Translations under genes and position numbers: made by a program
The notes under the pieces: generated by a model
What the model was told of the DNA's origin: nothing
Database searches by the model: none
The model's input: only the letters and a program-made list of their open reading frames with translations
Shown: positions 45,195 to 56,792 of the stretch, piece after piece
How positions within the stretch are numbered: the first letter of the stretch is position 1
Layout: each line of letters opens with the position of its first letter
Source: Piscicola geometra
Taxonomy: Eukaryota; Annelida; Clitellata; Hirudinida; Piscicolidae
DNA: 64,000 nt
NCBI GenBank assembly: GCA_943735955.1
Contig: OX030958.1
Coordinates: 4,071,031 to 4,135,030, forward strand
Reading direction: 5' to 3'

Positions 45195-46827
45195 TCATCC
45201 GACTTTGTTGCTTACTTTAATGTTATTGTTGTGTTGTTGTGTGTTTCCTTTATGATAAAAAGGATAATGGTGATGATGAGGATGGTGAGAAGAAAAAGAA
45301 GGAGGAGGAAAGAGGTTGTAGGGATGATGATGATCGTATTCTCTTTCAGCAAATAAGCGATGTTGTTGCTGGTATAAATGTTGTTGTTGTTGTATGAGTT
45401 GTTGATGGTGTTGCTGTTGCAGACTCATTTGGTGGTGGTGTGGTGATTGTTGCGGTAGTTGTTGCTGTTTTATGTCATCTAGGGTAACGTCATCAACGCT
45501 ACGATTTTGTCGTTTTAAAGTGTTAAAATTAGTATTACTCACAGTATTGTTGTAGTTATTCTGATTTTTGGTGTTGTTACTGATTCCATTCACATTGTTA
45601 CTCTTGCTAACATTACTGTTACTGCTTCTGTTATTACTCGCATTTTTATCATTGCCGTTACTGTTATCTTGATGACTTGAACTATTCACACTACTAGTAT
45701 GCCCACCGTTACCATTGAAATGATCGATATTAGCACCGTTTCTCATATTACTACCAACAGCGCTATTACCATCGAGCCTGACGACCTTCCAGTAGTCATT
45801 CTCGCACAACAAAGCGCCCTCGAAAACACCGTACTTTTCGCCCGGTAACAGCGTTCGACCACATGTGACGCAGAAGAAGCACGTGACGTGGTAGACGCAT
45901 CCCTGAGACGTCTTCATGACGTAGTCGTGGGCGGGAATGGTCTGCTTGCATGAGGTGCACGAGCCAGGTTGACCGAAGATTCTGCGAAGGATGGTCGGTG
46001 GGCGATGATGGATAGGCTTGGTGATTGGGTAGAAGAAGTATGTAGGAAGGTAGTTGGATAAGGAAAATATGTTGGGGAGTTGAATAGGTAGAAGGTGTAT
46101 GGTGGGTGGGTGAATGAGCAGTAGCGGATGGATGAGTGAATGAATGGGTGGGTTGCAGCTGATAGATAGATGTGTTTTTTAGCCGACGGGTGTTGGTGAA
46201 TAAGTGATGGATGAATGAATGGATGGTTGTATGCACAAATGGGTATTATGAAGTGATGAATGTGCTAATCGATTGCAAAAATGATAAGTAGGTGAGTGGG
46301 TTATTCTAGAATGAAAAACCGGATGGATAGGCTAATAGTAAGATTGATGAATGAGTGGTAAAAATTGAAATGGCTAATAAGTGAGTTGATGCTTAAGATG
46401 GTAAACTTGTTGTTTGTTATTTGAATGTACGAAATGGATGAATGAAGTTTGTTTTTATTTTATATAAAGTAGTTTTAGTTGTTAGTCTTCAAAAAAGATG
46501 ACTAAATCATCGAAAGAATACATTTGTTCGTTAGCAAAGTCAATCCTAACCATATTCTGAGTAATAAAAGAAATCATCATCCTCATCGTCATCATCACCA
46601 TTACAATCATCATCATCACCACCTAATGTAGTCGGGCCTGCAAAGAGTCATGCCATCCCTACTGAAGCATGTGTCACCCACCTCTGACAACACTACCTTG
46701 CAACTGCTGCACCTTTCGGGATGATGATGATGATGCTGATGATGATGGTGACGATGATGATGATGCTGATGATGACGATGATGAGGATGATGATGAGGAT
46801 GATTATGATGATGATGATGATGATGAC

Positions 46828-46917
<90 letters not shown>

Positions 46918-48656
46918 AGGAACAGGAAGACGATACGGATTATAATGACTACCATGATTGTAGTTATAAAGTTATAAAGTTTGTTTATTTTTGTGAATGT
47001 CGTATGCGTGAATATGTAAACATATAATAAATATAATAAATATGTAAACTATAAAAAGTAGGACGATGTTATCAGCTAGAAATATATGAATGAGTCAAAA
47101 CATACTCACTTTTCCAGAGCTTTTGATGAAAAAACATGTATTTTTTAAATTTAGAATAAAAAAAGATAATATAATTTTTTTTACATAAATTTATTCAAAA
47201 TAATTTTGTCCATTATATTAAAAAAATGGGTTTTCAATTTATACTGAGCTGAGTTAATTTAAATGTTCTGAGTAAGTAAAAGCCATTAAAATCCTTTAAA
47301 TTTTAAATTTAAGCTTAAAAAACTTCTTTAAAAAAATTAAAAAGTAATTATCGTCTTATTAGTCAAAGAAAATCAAATTTTTTTCAAATAAATAAAACGT
47401 CAAATAGCTTTAATTTAAAGAATTACTTTAATTTTTCTCATATAAAAGCTTGGTGTGGTACATTAAGTATAAAGCCATAGATTTATTATTTGAATATCCC
47501 TTCAACCACAGTTTAATTAATTATAAAAATATTTTTATTTTAAAAAACTTAATTACCACTTATTTATATTTTTTTTTAAATGTATTCAGGCGTTTATTAC
47601 TTTATTGATTCTAAATAATGACATCTTAATTTGAAGTTTTTAGCGAAAATTTAGAAGAAAATTAATATTTATTTCTAAAGCGAGATAAATTTATTTTTCA
47701 TTAATTCATATTTATATTATAATTTTTTTTCTATATTTATGTATGTTATAATAGCAGAATAATACAGTAAACAGAAAAGAGAATTTCTGTAATCAACTTT
47801 TTTTTCCTCATAAATACTTATAAATCTACTCAAATAAAACTGTTTTAAATCTAAACACCAACTAAATATATGATTCCGCATAAATAAATGTAATGCATCC
47901 TCATATTCCCTAAAATCTTAAATTAGAATCTAAAATATCAACTTATTCATACAAATATTTATATCAATCAATTTACTGAAAATTAAAATTAAAATATTGA
48001 AAAGTTAATAATTACTCAATCAATTACATCGGTTGTCACCTTAAGCACTGCACATGCCAGTAATTGTCGACTGTCGAGAGAAGGTAGCGATCTGAAATTG
48101 CTTTGTTGCAAGCGCTGCAAATTTTGTGGTCAGTAGAATTAGGGGGGGAATGTGATTGTTGTTGTGATTGTTGCAGTGGATGTTGTTCTACTTTTGTTTG
48201 TTGTTGCTGCTGTGGTTGTTGTTGCTGTTCAGATACATTTTGTTGTTTTTGTGGTTGTGGCTGTGAAGGTAGATGTTGTGGTTGTTGTAGTTGGGTTTGC
48301 GGTGGATTTAATGCTGACGCTTGTAGTTGTTGTTTTTCCATAAATGACTTATTTGATGGTGGCGCTTTAGAGAGGGAAGGAACGCTGGGTTGATTGGCTT
48401 GCGTGTTATCGTGGAGGGTGTTGTTGGCAGATGAAAAATCAGAGCTTGGCGACAGGGGAGAAATAGGCATGATGTATCGTTGTGGCTGTTGCTGCTGCTG
48501 TTTGTGAAACATTTTTTGTGGTGGTTGTTGTAGATTTAGTTGTTCGTAATCTTTTTTCTTCTTGATGTTGTTGTTGTTGTGGTCAGTATTGTTGCTATTG
48601 TTGTTGTTGTTGTTGATGTCGCTTTTATTGTTACCGTTTTTCATGAGGTTAGTCAT
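45195..48656 (-). CDS. LMO4: LMO4-like LIM-only protein with long low-complexity tails
   Basis: Transcriptional adaptor with two LIM zinc fingers. Exons 48656-48040, 46712-46623 and 45981-45195 join in frame into 497 residues. LIM1 (about residues 180-236) shows perfect C-x2-C-x17-H-x2-C-x2-C-x2-C spacing; LIM2 (about 244-298) starts CTSCKQTIPAHDYVMK. The linker DYIRIFGQPGSC and the LPGEKY segment match LMO4 (DYIRLFGNSGAC, VPGDRF) better than LMO1-3. There is no homeodomain. Human LMO4 is about 165 residues; here about 180 Asn/Gln/Pro-rich residues precede LIM1 and about 200 Asn/Gln/His-rich residues follow LIM2. The ATG has an in-frame stop 12 bases upstream, but an upstream splice could give other starts. 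Intron 1's 3' end is a long ATC repeat and intron 2 starts with GTGGTGATGATG. Confidence 0.85.
46719..46918. repeat. (GAT)n microsatellite in LMO4-like intron 1
   Basis: About 200 bp of GATGAT with GAC and GCT variants. On the coding (minus) strand it is an ATC repeat immediately upstream of the exon 2 acceptor. The poly-Asp and poly-Met open frames here are artefacts. Confidence 0.95.
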
Positions 48657-51311
48657 TATCAATAATTAATTATTTTTATTTCAACATATTCGAATTAATA
48701 TTTTATCTTTTTTGATGAGTTTTAATATAATAGATGTCTATTTATTAAGTATTTTAAAACTTTTATTTCTACTAATTAACTAATTTTATATCAAAGAATT
48801 TCATCAAGCGAAAACTAAATACCAAGCTTTTTCCTAGTAATTGCCTATTTACTCACTCGTATACATAGATAAAATTGGATGCCTTGTTTTTTTCTATTTC
48901 AAAGATAGAGTGGTGTTTCATTTATTTAGTCATTTAGCCAAACGATGTTGTAGTTTTAAACTACAAAAAATTACATTTCTCTTAACTTCCAATGTTTCAC
49001 AATAATATTTTCAAGTTTAAAATCAATCCAATTTAAACTTTTGTTGCAAGTAATTAACTCTTTATTTTTCTGAATACTTAATAATTTTAAACAAATCTTT
49101 TGAGAGATAATTAGATAGAAGAAGAAGAGTTTCAGTCTCTTCCTTAGATGCTAACCAATTTCTTCACTCTGTTATATACTCACCTTCCCTCCACCTTCAA
49201 TGCATCTATCTCTACAGCAGATGTAAAGATGTGGATACGTTTGTGATTGTATGAAGTTCTTGTATAACTAATCAATTAAATTTAATTAAATATCTTTTTA
49301 TAATAATAAGATAATTATATATTTTTAGATAATATAGTTTTATATGTAGGATAATATATTATACCTATTTCTAAGATATATATAGGTATCTAAAAAATAT
49401 TTTTGAAAAGGTTTTCCGCGTTCATAGCGCTTTTTAACATGGGCATTGTTTGTCCACGTCAGAGATTTTCAGCTCTGTATTGACCATAAATATTTTATAC
49501 AGCATTCATGACAATACTTTAGCAAGTGTGCTCGCTCCTTGGGAAGATGATAGCACCAAGTGTGCACCGGATGGTGGCGAAATATAGTAGCATCGAGGGA
49601 TAAAGTTATGAATTTAAAAACGAGTGTTGGTTTTGCTGGAGAAAATTATGTTTATAATGGAATGCTTTTGAAGGAAATAAAATGACGACACGATGAAGGC
49701 AACATAGAGAATGATGGTGTTGGAAGAGATTGCAATTAAAGTGATTATAAAGATGATGTCGGTGATACTAAAGCAGAAAAAGATGATGAAGAGAACGATG
49801 AAGAATAAAAAATGAAGACGATGACGAAAATGAGTGAGATGGCCATGTTCTTAATGCTTTTAATGCTTCTAATCTCCATTACTTGTTCTCCTCTAAATCT
49901 CTGTAACATGCTGCTTTTTAGTGCGGTTCTTGTTCTGAGAAATTTTATAAATTTTTTGAGAATATTACTATACTCTTATTTTAAATATAAGAATTAATGT
50001 TTTTGTATAAGAATTCGTAAGTTGGTGTTTATTTGCCATCCTTTACGACCGTTGTTTTGATGTATTTTAATAGAAAGATTTTTTTTAGTCTTTATTATAT
50101 ATACTTAATGAGTAATAAATTAAGCTCTAACCTTTTACATTTAGAAGCTTTTAGATAACAATTTTTTAATACTTAGTGTATAATACATTTTATAAAGCTT
50201 TTGAATACATAATGTGAACATATTGGATTTTTAGAAATGGAAAAATATATAATCTTTTTTGATTTTGGTAGCTAAACTATGTCAAATATTAAAAAGAGAG
50301 GTATTCATGGGCACCTGGTAAATTGTCCAATACCAAATTTTAATTAGAATTAATTTTTATTAAATTATCGTTAAATAATTAACTGTTTTAACTTTCTGCG
50401 CCCTACTAGAAACCTTAATGCAAATCTCTTGTATGAAACTTGTGAAACCGCTCGTCTACATTTAGGAATTTTAAAGCTTTGCACAATTAAAAACTCAGCA
50501 ATATTTCTTGCTTTTGCCAACAAAAGTTCTTATATTAAATAATATTAGCTTGAGCTTAAATCATATTTATTTAAAAAATCAAACTTTTAAAAATGTATTA
50601 TTTATTATGTAATTCAATACTTAATTCATTTTTTAAAGACATTCAAAGTTTTTTAATCCACGCAGTATATTACAAGTGATTTTAAACCTCCTTTACTCTA
50701 TACCCATCCGAAAATTTCAACTGAAAAAATATAACCATGAAATATCACCTACATCCATTATGTTCAGACACCACCATTTTTCGATAAAACAATTATTTTT
50801 GGGCCCTTAGTTCAAACAGATGAGAATTTGAGTTTAATCAAAATATAAAGACTAATCAGAAAAAAACTTCAATATTTATCAATTTAGAATATTTAGTATT
50901 AGTTTATATAATACCTATAGTTTCGGACATTAGAAAAACAAATATTCAAAATTGTTAAAATATATTGGCATTTTACGGTATATATTTTTATTTTTCACAT
51001 TGTTAAAAACTTTTTCTATGCAAAATTACTTTTCGCATTTTAATATAATTATAAATTATATTTTATTTGATCTGGTGGCTTAAATCAATTTTTAATAACC
51101 GTTATCTATATATTTTTTTTAAATTAATGGTGAAATCATTATAAAGCATTAAAACTCACTATTATTAGTTTTAAAAATCAAGAAAATGTTTAATTTATTC
51201 ATATTTTAAATAAATAGACATACATAAAAAATGTGAGAAATAGTTAATAAAAATCTTCAATACATTTTTAAAATAATTTTTTTATAAGAACAAAAAAATC
51301 ATGAATTCCTA
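48657..51311. other. Intergenic, no gene seen
   Basis: AT-rich. It includes the unresolved 5' UTR and promoter of the LMO4-like gene and the 3' flank of the ankyrin gene. No RNA gene or transposon is recognised. Confidence 0.45.
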
Positions 51312-52489
51312 TTAAACTTGTAGAAAATCCTTCAGTCTAAGTGGCAAGTCAAGTTGATGAATTTTTTCATCAATAAATGAAGCAAGACAGCGTCTTATGG
51401 CCTTCTTGCAGAGATGAAAAAGACTCCGAGGCCTTGAAGCACTGAGTTCAAGGTCATGCAGGCGCGAGAGATCTTCCAGACTGCAAGAAGCTCCTGCATC
51501 GAGGAAGATGCAAGTGATGCTGGGAGCGTGTTTGCTGATGCTGATGCTGAGGGGTGTGAGTGAGTTGGCATTGGCTAAGTCTACATCTGCTCCATGGTTC
51601 AACAACAGTCGCACCAAGACTTCTTGCGATTTGTTGAAGTTTGGTAAAGATGAAAGGGATTCTGAAAAAAATTGAGAAAAATTCATAAAATCGTCTTGAG
51701 ACCAAAGACAGGTTTTGTGTAGACATGAATTGCCATTATGGTCTGTGATGTTGGGATCAGCATGGCCTTTAACTATAAGGGATTTTGCTATGTTGTATCG
51801 ATTTGATGAGCAAGCTTTCATGAGAGGAGTGTAGCCTTCATTTGCGCTCTCATTTACATTAGCTCCCAACTCTATGAAGGTCTCCACAACCTTGATGTTG
51901 TTTGAAAAGACAGAGTGGAAAAGTGGTGTCATTTCGTAATCGTCTTTTAAATCAACATCTGCACCCTTGCTCACCAAAACTCTAGCAACTTCCAAGTGGT
52001 TTTTCAGGCCTGCCCAATGCAGGGCAGTCATGCCTCTTGAATCTCTTACATTTACCAAGTCTTCTTTTATTTCTAAAATCTTCTTCACCAATTGCACACA
52101 ACCAGAATTTGAAGCCAACTGAAGCGGTGTTAGTTTGGGTTTGGAGCTGGTTATGAAATCTAATGAAGCTCCATTTTCTATCAAGAAACAAGCTATGTCA
52201 AAAGACTCATGGTTAATTGCTACTTCTAAGGGTGTTTGGTTGAAAATCTTGAAGTCCAAATTTACATTATCATTAACAAGCGACTTCACTTGCTCTATAT
52301 CGTGTTTGTTAATAGCAAAGTGTAGTTTCATTGGATGAAATATTTCTGAAGAAGCATTTCTGTAAACTGAAAAAAAAACAATGATTGAAATAGTTATAAT
52401 TTACACATGTATAGTATACATTGTATACTAATAAAAATGTTCATAATTTAATATGTATAAAATTTACCTAAATGAGGGGTTTTATCCAT
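51312..52489 (-). CDS. Ankyrin-repeat and SOCS-box protein (ASB family)
   Basis: Probable substrate receptor of a cullin-RING (Elongin B/C-Cul5 type) ubiquitin ligase. Two exons: 52489-52468 (ATG, residues MDKTPHL, donor GTAAAT, phase 1) and 52366-51312, giving 358 residues. About six to seven ankyrin repeats fill residues 20-300, with clear words such as GMTALHWAGLKNHLEVARVL, GYTPLMKA and LLLNHGADVDLANANSLTPL. The last 45 or so residues form a SOCS box (SLFHLCKKAIRRCL, then LDLPLRLKDFL). An alternative start is the Met at 52331 inside exon 2, but the exon is open back to a good acceptor and the short first exon fits in phase. The ASB subtype cannot be named. The target is unknown. Confidence 0.85.
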
Positions 52490-52911
52490 TTGAATTAGTG
52501 GTATAAGAGCTATTCAAGAGAATTATTAGATTTGAAACTTTCAAATTTAAACTTTAAATTTTAAAGAGATGTAGCTTCAAAAAAAGAAAAAGAAAACTTA
52601 GTTTTAACGAAGAAGTAAATAAAAATATATAATTGTAATATATGAAAAAGTTTTTCATATCTAAGTTTAATAATGATTTGTTTATAGCATAAAACTCTTT
52701 TGTAATATCTTACGCTAAATAATCATAGTGTACGTTAGAATTCGCTTGACCCTATGATGCATTGCTAGTCTTCTGTCTGTGTGAATTTGGTTTGAAAGCG
52801 GTAGGTCTCGGCAGGTTGATTTTGGGGATAAAGTTGATTGTTTGTAAGGTGCAGGTTTGAAAGTTGTTCGAAATTTGAGTTTGAAAGCGACAGTTAACCG
52901 AAATTTGAAAG

Positions 52912-55363
52912 ATGTCCGACCATGAAAGCGGAGAGGACCAGACCACGCTCAACAAAAACAATGGTTTTTATTATAAAAAATTGTGCAATTTTAAATTTTG
53001 TATTTAAAAAAAAAAAAAACTAAACTCTAAAATTCAATTTGTTGAAAATTATAAATTTTCCAGGCGTCAATGGCGAAGAAGAGCTGGCCTCGAAAACTCT
53101 TCAAATTCAGTCAAAGAGGTTCTACTTGGACGTGAAGCAGAACAGGAGGGGAAGGTTTATAAAGATTGCGGAGGTTTCTTATTTTCTCTACTAAACTATT
53201 GAAGTAAATGTCTCAAAAGTTGTGCATGCCGACATTTTTTATCAATGCATAGTTAAAGTATATTCATGCAAGTTAAAATTTGTATGCAACTTTTAAATAG
53301 TATTAATAAACCTAATTTTTTATATTAAAACAATACATTTTATTTGACGAAATTGGTCAGGTTGGTTCAGGAGGTAAGAAGAGCCGCTTGTTGTTTGCCA
53401 TGTCAACGGCTGCAGAGTTCAGGGATAAGTTGACTGAATTCAACGACCACTACATTTCTCTGGGTATTTGCAGACAATACTGTTTAATTAATATATACAA
53501 AATAAAATACAGTAAAAACTCTATATAAAGCCTCTCTAAACCAAGAGCTTCAGGATATGAATTTGTTCAATATCACCATGATCATACACATTAGTACCAC
53601 AACATTATCATTCTAACCATCCCACGTCTAGGCTCGGCCACTGCAGGCACGAATCCAGCTCCGAAGGTGACAGAGGATGGCAAACTGAAGAGTGACCTCC
53701 TCTCAAAGGACAATCGCAGGTATCATCATCATCATCATGCCAGTGCTGTTGTGGATAGTGAAAGATTGGCAAATCATTTTCTCAAATAGGATATAGTAAC
53801 TTGGATTACTAATCAAGCAACATTTATTAGATAAAAATTATTTTGATCAATTTTGAAATAGTTTTCAAGAATCCACTCTTACTGCAGGTACTACCTCGAC
53901 TTGAAGGAGAACCAGAGGGGACGCTTCCTGAGGGTTGCTGCCAATTCTTTTGATTCATTCATATTCTTAAATACCAATGTGTTCAGCCATTCTTTAACCG
54001 AGGAAATCTGATTTATTTGTCCTTGTTTTGGACATACTTGAGAAACTTTTTGGAAATAATAATCATAAATATTACTAATACTTAGCTAAGGTTTCGATGA
54101 ATTAATAATTATTAATAATAATACCATCGCCAAGGTGTCGATGACAGTGCCACTGTCAAGGACGCGGGCTCAGGTGGCGATCCCAGCGCAGGGCATGATC
54201 GAGATCAGGGACTCTCTCACCGATCTCTTGAACCTCTTCGGAACTGATGACTTTGGTAATTTGATGGGGGTTGGAGGGAAGGATTTTTAAACAATCATGG
54301 GGTGGTTAAGAGAAAGGATGCGTTGATTTAATATTTCGTGTTGTGGTAGTTGTGATGGTTGGTGAGGCTAATCTTTGGTTTAAATTTTTTTTCACTTTTA
54401 GAATGCAAACATCATTTTAGTAAAATATACTTTTTCAAACATGTCGCTATTGCAAGTCAACATCAATTGATATTAATGATAATCATCATCACCACAATGA
54501 ATATTGAAGTAACCATCACAACTACAGCAATGGATATTCAAGTAACCATGACCACCACCACAGAGGGAGATGAAGAACTGCCCGAGTCGCAGTCGCTCAA
54601 GACCGAGAACAAGATCTTCTACTTCGACATCGGACAGAACAGGAGGGGTCGTTTCATGAGGGTCTCTGAGGTGTGTGTGTGTGTGTGTTTGTGTTCGCAT
54701 CTGTAAGTGTGTCTGTGTGCGTCTGTGTGTGTGTGTATGCTCGAACGCTTATTAATTAACCACTTAATAATTTGATTAAAAAAAATAAATTTCTAGCTTT
54801 TCTGCATGAAAAGCTTTGCACTCACAAGCACACTTGCCTAGAGCACCCATTTTTCTCTTTCCCACAACAACAGAACTGATCATCACCACCACCACCATCA
54901 TCACCACCACCACCATCATCATCATCATCACCACCATCATCATCATCATCACCACCACCAGGTGAGGGCGAACTTCAGGACAGCGATCACCATTCCTGAG
55001 AAGTCGTGGGCTCGATTCCGAGACGTTCTTTCGGAGTTTGTCGACAAGGTAGCTTGTCTTTATAGACTGTAATTAATTAATAAAATTCAATTCAGAGTGT
55101 TTTTATAATGTGTTTTAATCCACTTAACACTCATCCTATGGTATAACGCCCAGAGATACTATATATAAGCAGAAATGTTTTTTTCTTTTATTATTAATTA
55201 TTTAATAATTGAGAAAAAATATTTTCTCGTTACTTCTTTGTTTGGTCGACAATATGGCAGCCAATGACCGCCACCACAGCAGGGAGCGGCTGGCGATGCG
55301 CCAAAGAAGGAAGTGAAAGATGTCAGTGTTGGCGATGTGGGTGGCTCTGGAGAGAAGAAATGA
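52912..55363 (+). CDS. PURA: Pur-alpha, purine-rich element binding protein
   Basis: Single-stranded DNA/RNA-binding protein of transcription, replication and mRNA transport. Nine exons: 52912-52963, 53064-53173, 53361-53463, 53632-53719, 53888-53933, 54135-54255, 54564-54670, 54962-55048, 55280-55363, giving 265 residues (human PURA 322). Three PUR repeats: about residues 22-88 ([20 protein letters not shown]), 105-172 ([17 protein letters not shown]) and 180-238 ([20 protein letters not shown]). The first two form the nucleic-acid-binding unit in known structures and the third dimerises. The vertebrate Gly-rich N-terminus and Gln-rich C-terminus are missing; the end is a short EVKDVSVG tail. 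AATAAA lies at about 55589. Exon 9 could equally start three bases later. Confidence 0.95.
54873..54960. repeat. (CAC/ATC)n tract before the PURA exon 8 acceptor
   Basis: CACCAC and ATCATC triplets run to the acceptor CCACCAG itself. The donor end of the same intron (54671) is a GT repeat. Confidence 0.95.
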
Positions 55364-56792
55364 TCGTGGTGGCGCTGATTACGACGATGAGGAGGGCACG
55401 TCGCTATGGTGGTATGACTTTGAGGATTTGGTTGAATGGTTTGGATGTAGGTGGTGGGAAGATCGTTCGTTTGTTGAGAAGGGTCGAGAGGGGGGTTTGA
55501 GGGGTGGTGCATGTCTAAGTGAATGTCTGATGGTGCCAGATAAGGACAAGGTGATGGTTGTTGTTTAGTGTGTTGCTTAGGTAGCGGTAATAAATGTGTA
55601 ATGTTCGCAAGAAGCTCTTTAATACTTAAGCGTTAATTCGTGTTAATTGGTTATTGCTAATTAAATACTAAAAAGTCAATGACTACTAATTATACTGTGA
55701 ATTAATGCAACACTAATGAATATATTGAATCATCTATTTATTTATTTATAATCGATCATATTTGATTGTTTAATATTTATTAATCAATTTAATTCGATAA
55801 CTATTTGTGTCGTTATTCAGTTGTTTGTTTTTCTAGATGATTCGGGATGATTTTGATTGAAGGAATATCCCCTGGACGGGCTTTTGTTAACAACGGGTGT
55901 GTTGTCTTATTGGATTTCTTTTTCCGCGCTAAACATTAAATGCATCGGACTAACAGACTAATGAAATCCTACGATAAAACCTTTGAAATGTGAACGCGTT
56001 TTTAGAAAAAGGAATTGACGTCTATGGTCAGCTAATAGGCACATTGAGTTGACATTGAGGAAAGATTCTTTATGGTTCTTGCTGTCGAATTAAGACATTA
56101 AGCTGGGTGAAAAAGATCAACTGCGGGGTAGTTAGCTACCCTGGAGAATTAATCCAAAAGAGTTCAGATATTTACTAAAAACACCTATTAAATACGCGTG
56201 TTAGCTTTCATGTGTATTTTTGGGTAAATTAGGGAGAAGAGCTTCTTTACAGGCAGGCCCATCTGGTAGATAAGGGACACGACGCCAAATCTTTAGTTTC
56301 TTGATAACGTTGCAGACTAAATTGTTAGAAAAAGCTTCAATGGAAAAATTCGTTATAAGAGTTTAGTTTATACAAAAGATGTTTATAGTTTTTATAAATA
56401 ATTTCTAAAAAACCTTTAAATGTATAAAAAAGCTATTTAAATTATTAGTAAGATGCATTTCTAAAAGTTAAATAATTCTATGTGGGTATAATCAGCCTAA
56501 TTAAATGCGAATCAGGTTATTCATAAAAGAAAAATACACCAAAAGCCACACCAATAAATGACGAAGACATTCTGAGAACAAAAGCATTTAATTAAAGGGT
56601 TTTAAAAAATTAAATTATGTAAAATAATGTTAATTATTAGAAATAGTTTTAGAAGTTGAAGTCTATGATTAATATAGTACTGATTATAATATAATTTATA
56701 TATAACTAGTCAAAAAACCTTTGGTAAAACAGATAAAATAACTATAACTTATTCAAGAACAGATGAAATAAGAAAAAGAATAATTTATAATT
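55364..56792. other. Intergenic between PURA and RP2 (convergent)
   Basis: PURA 3' UTR with AATAAA at about 55589, then AT-rich DNA leading to the RP2 3' end from the other side. No further gene is seen. Confidence 0.5.

Noticed and set aside
45796..46236. 146-residue His/Thr/Pro frame (minus)
   Set aside because: CAT/CCA-rich 3' part of LMO4-like intron 2 running into exon 3 in the wrong frame.
46669..46977. Poly-Asp frame (plus)
   Set aside because: GAT microsatellite; the true gene here is the minus-strand LMO4-like exon at 46623-46712.
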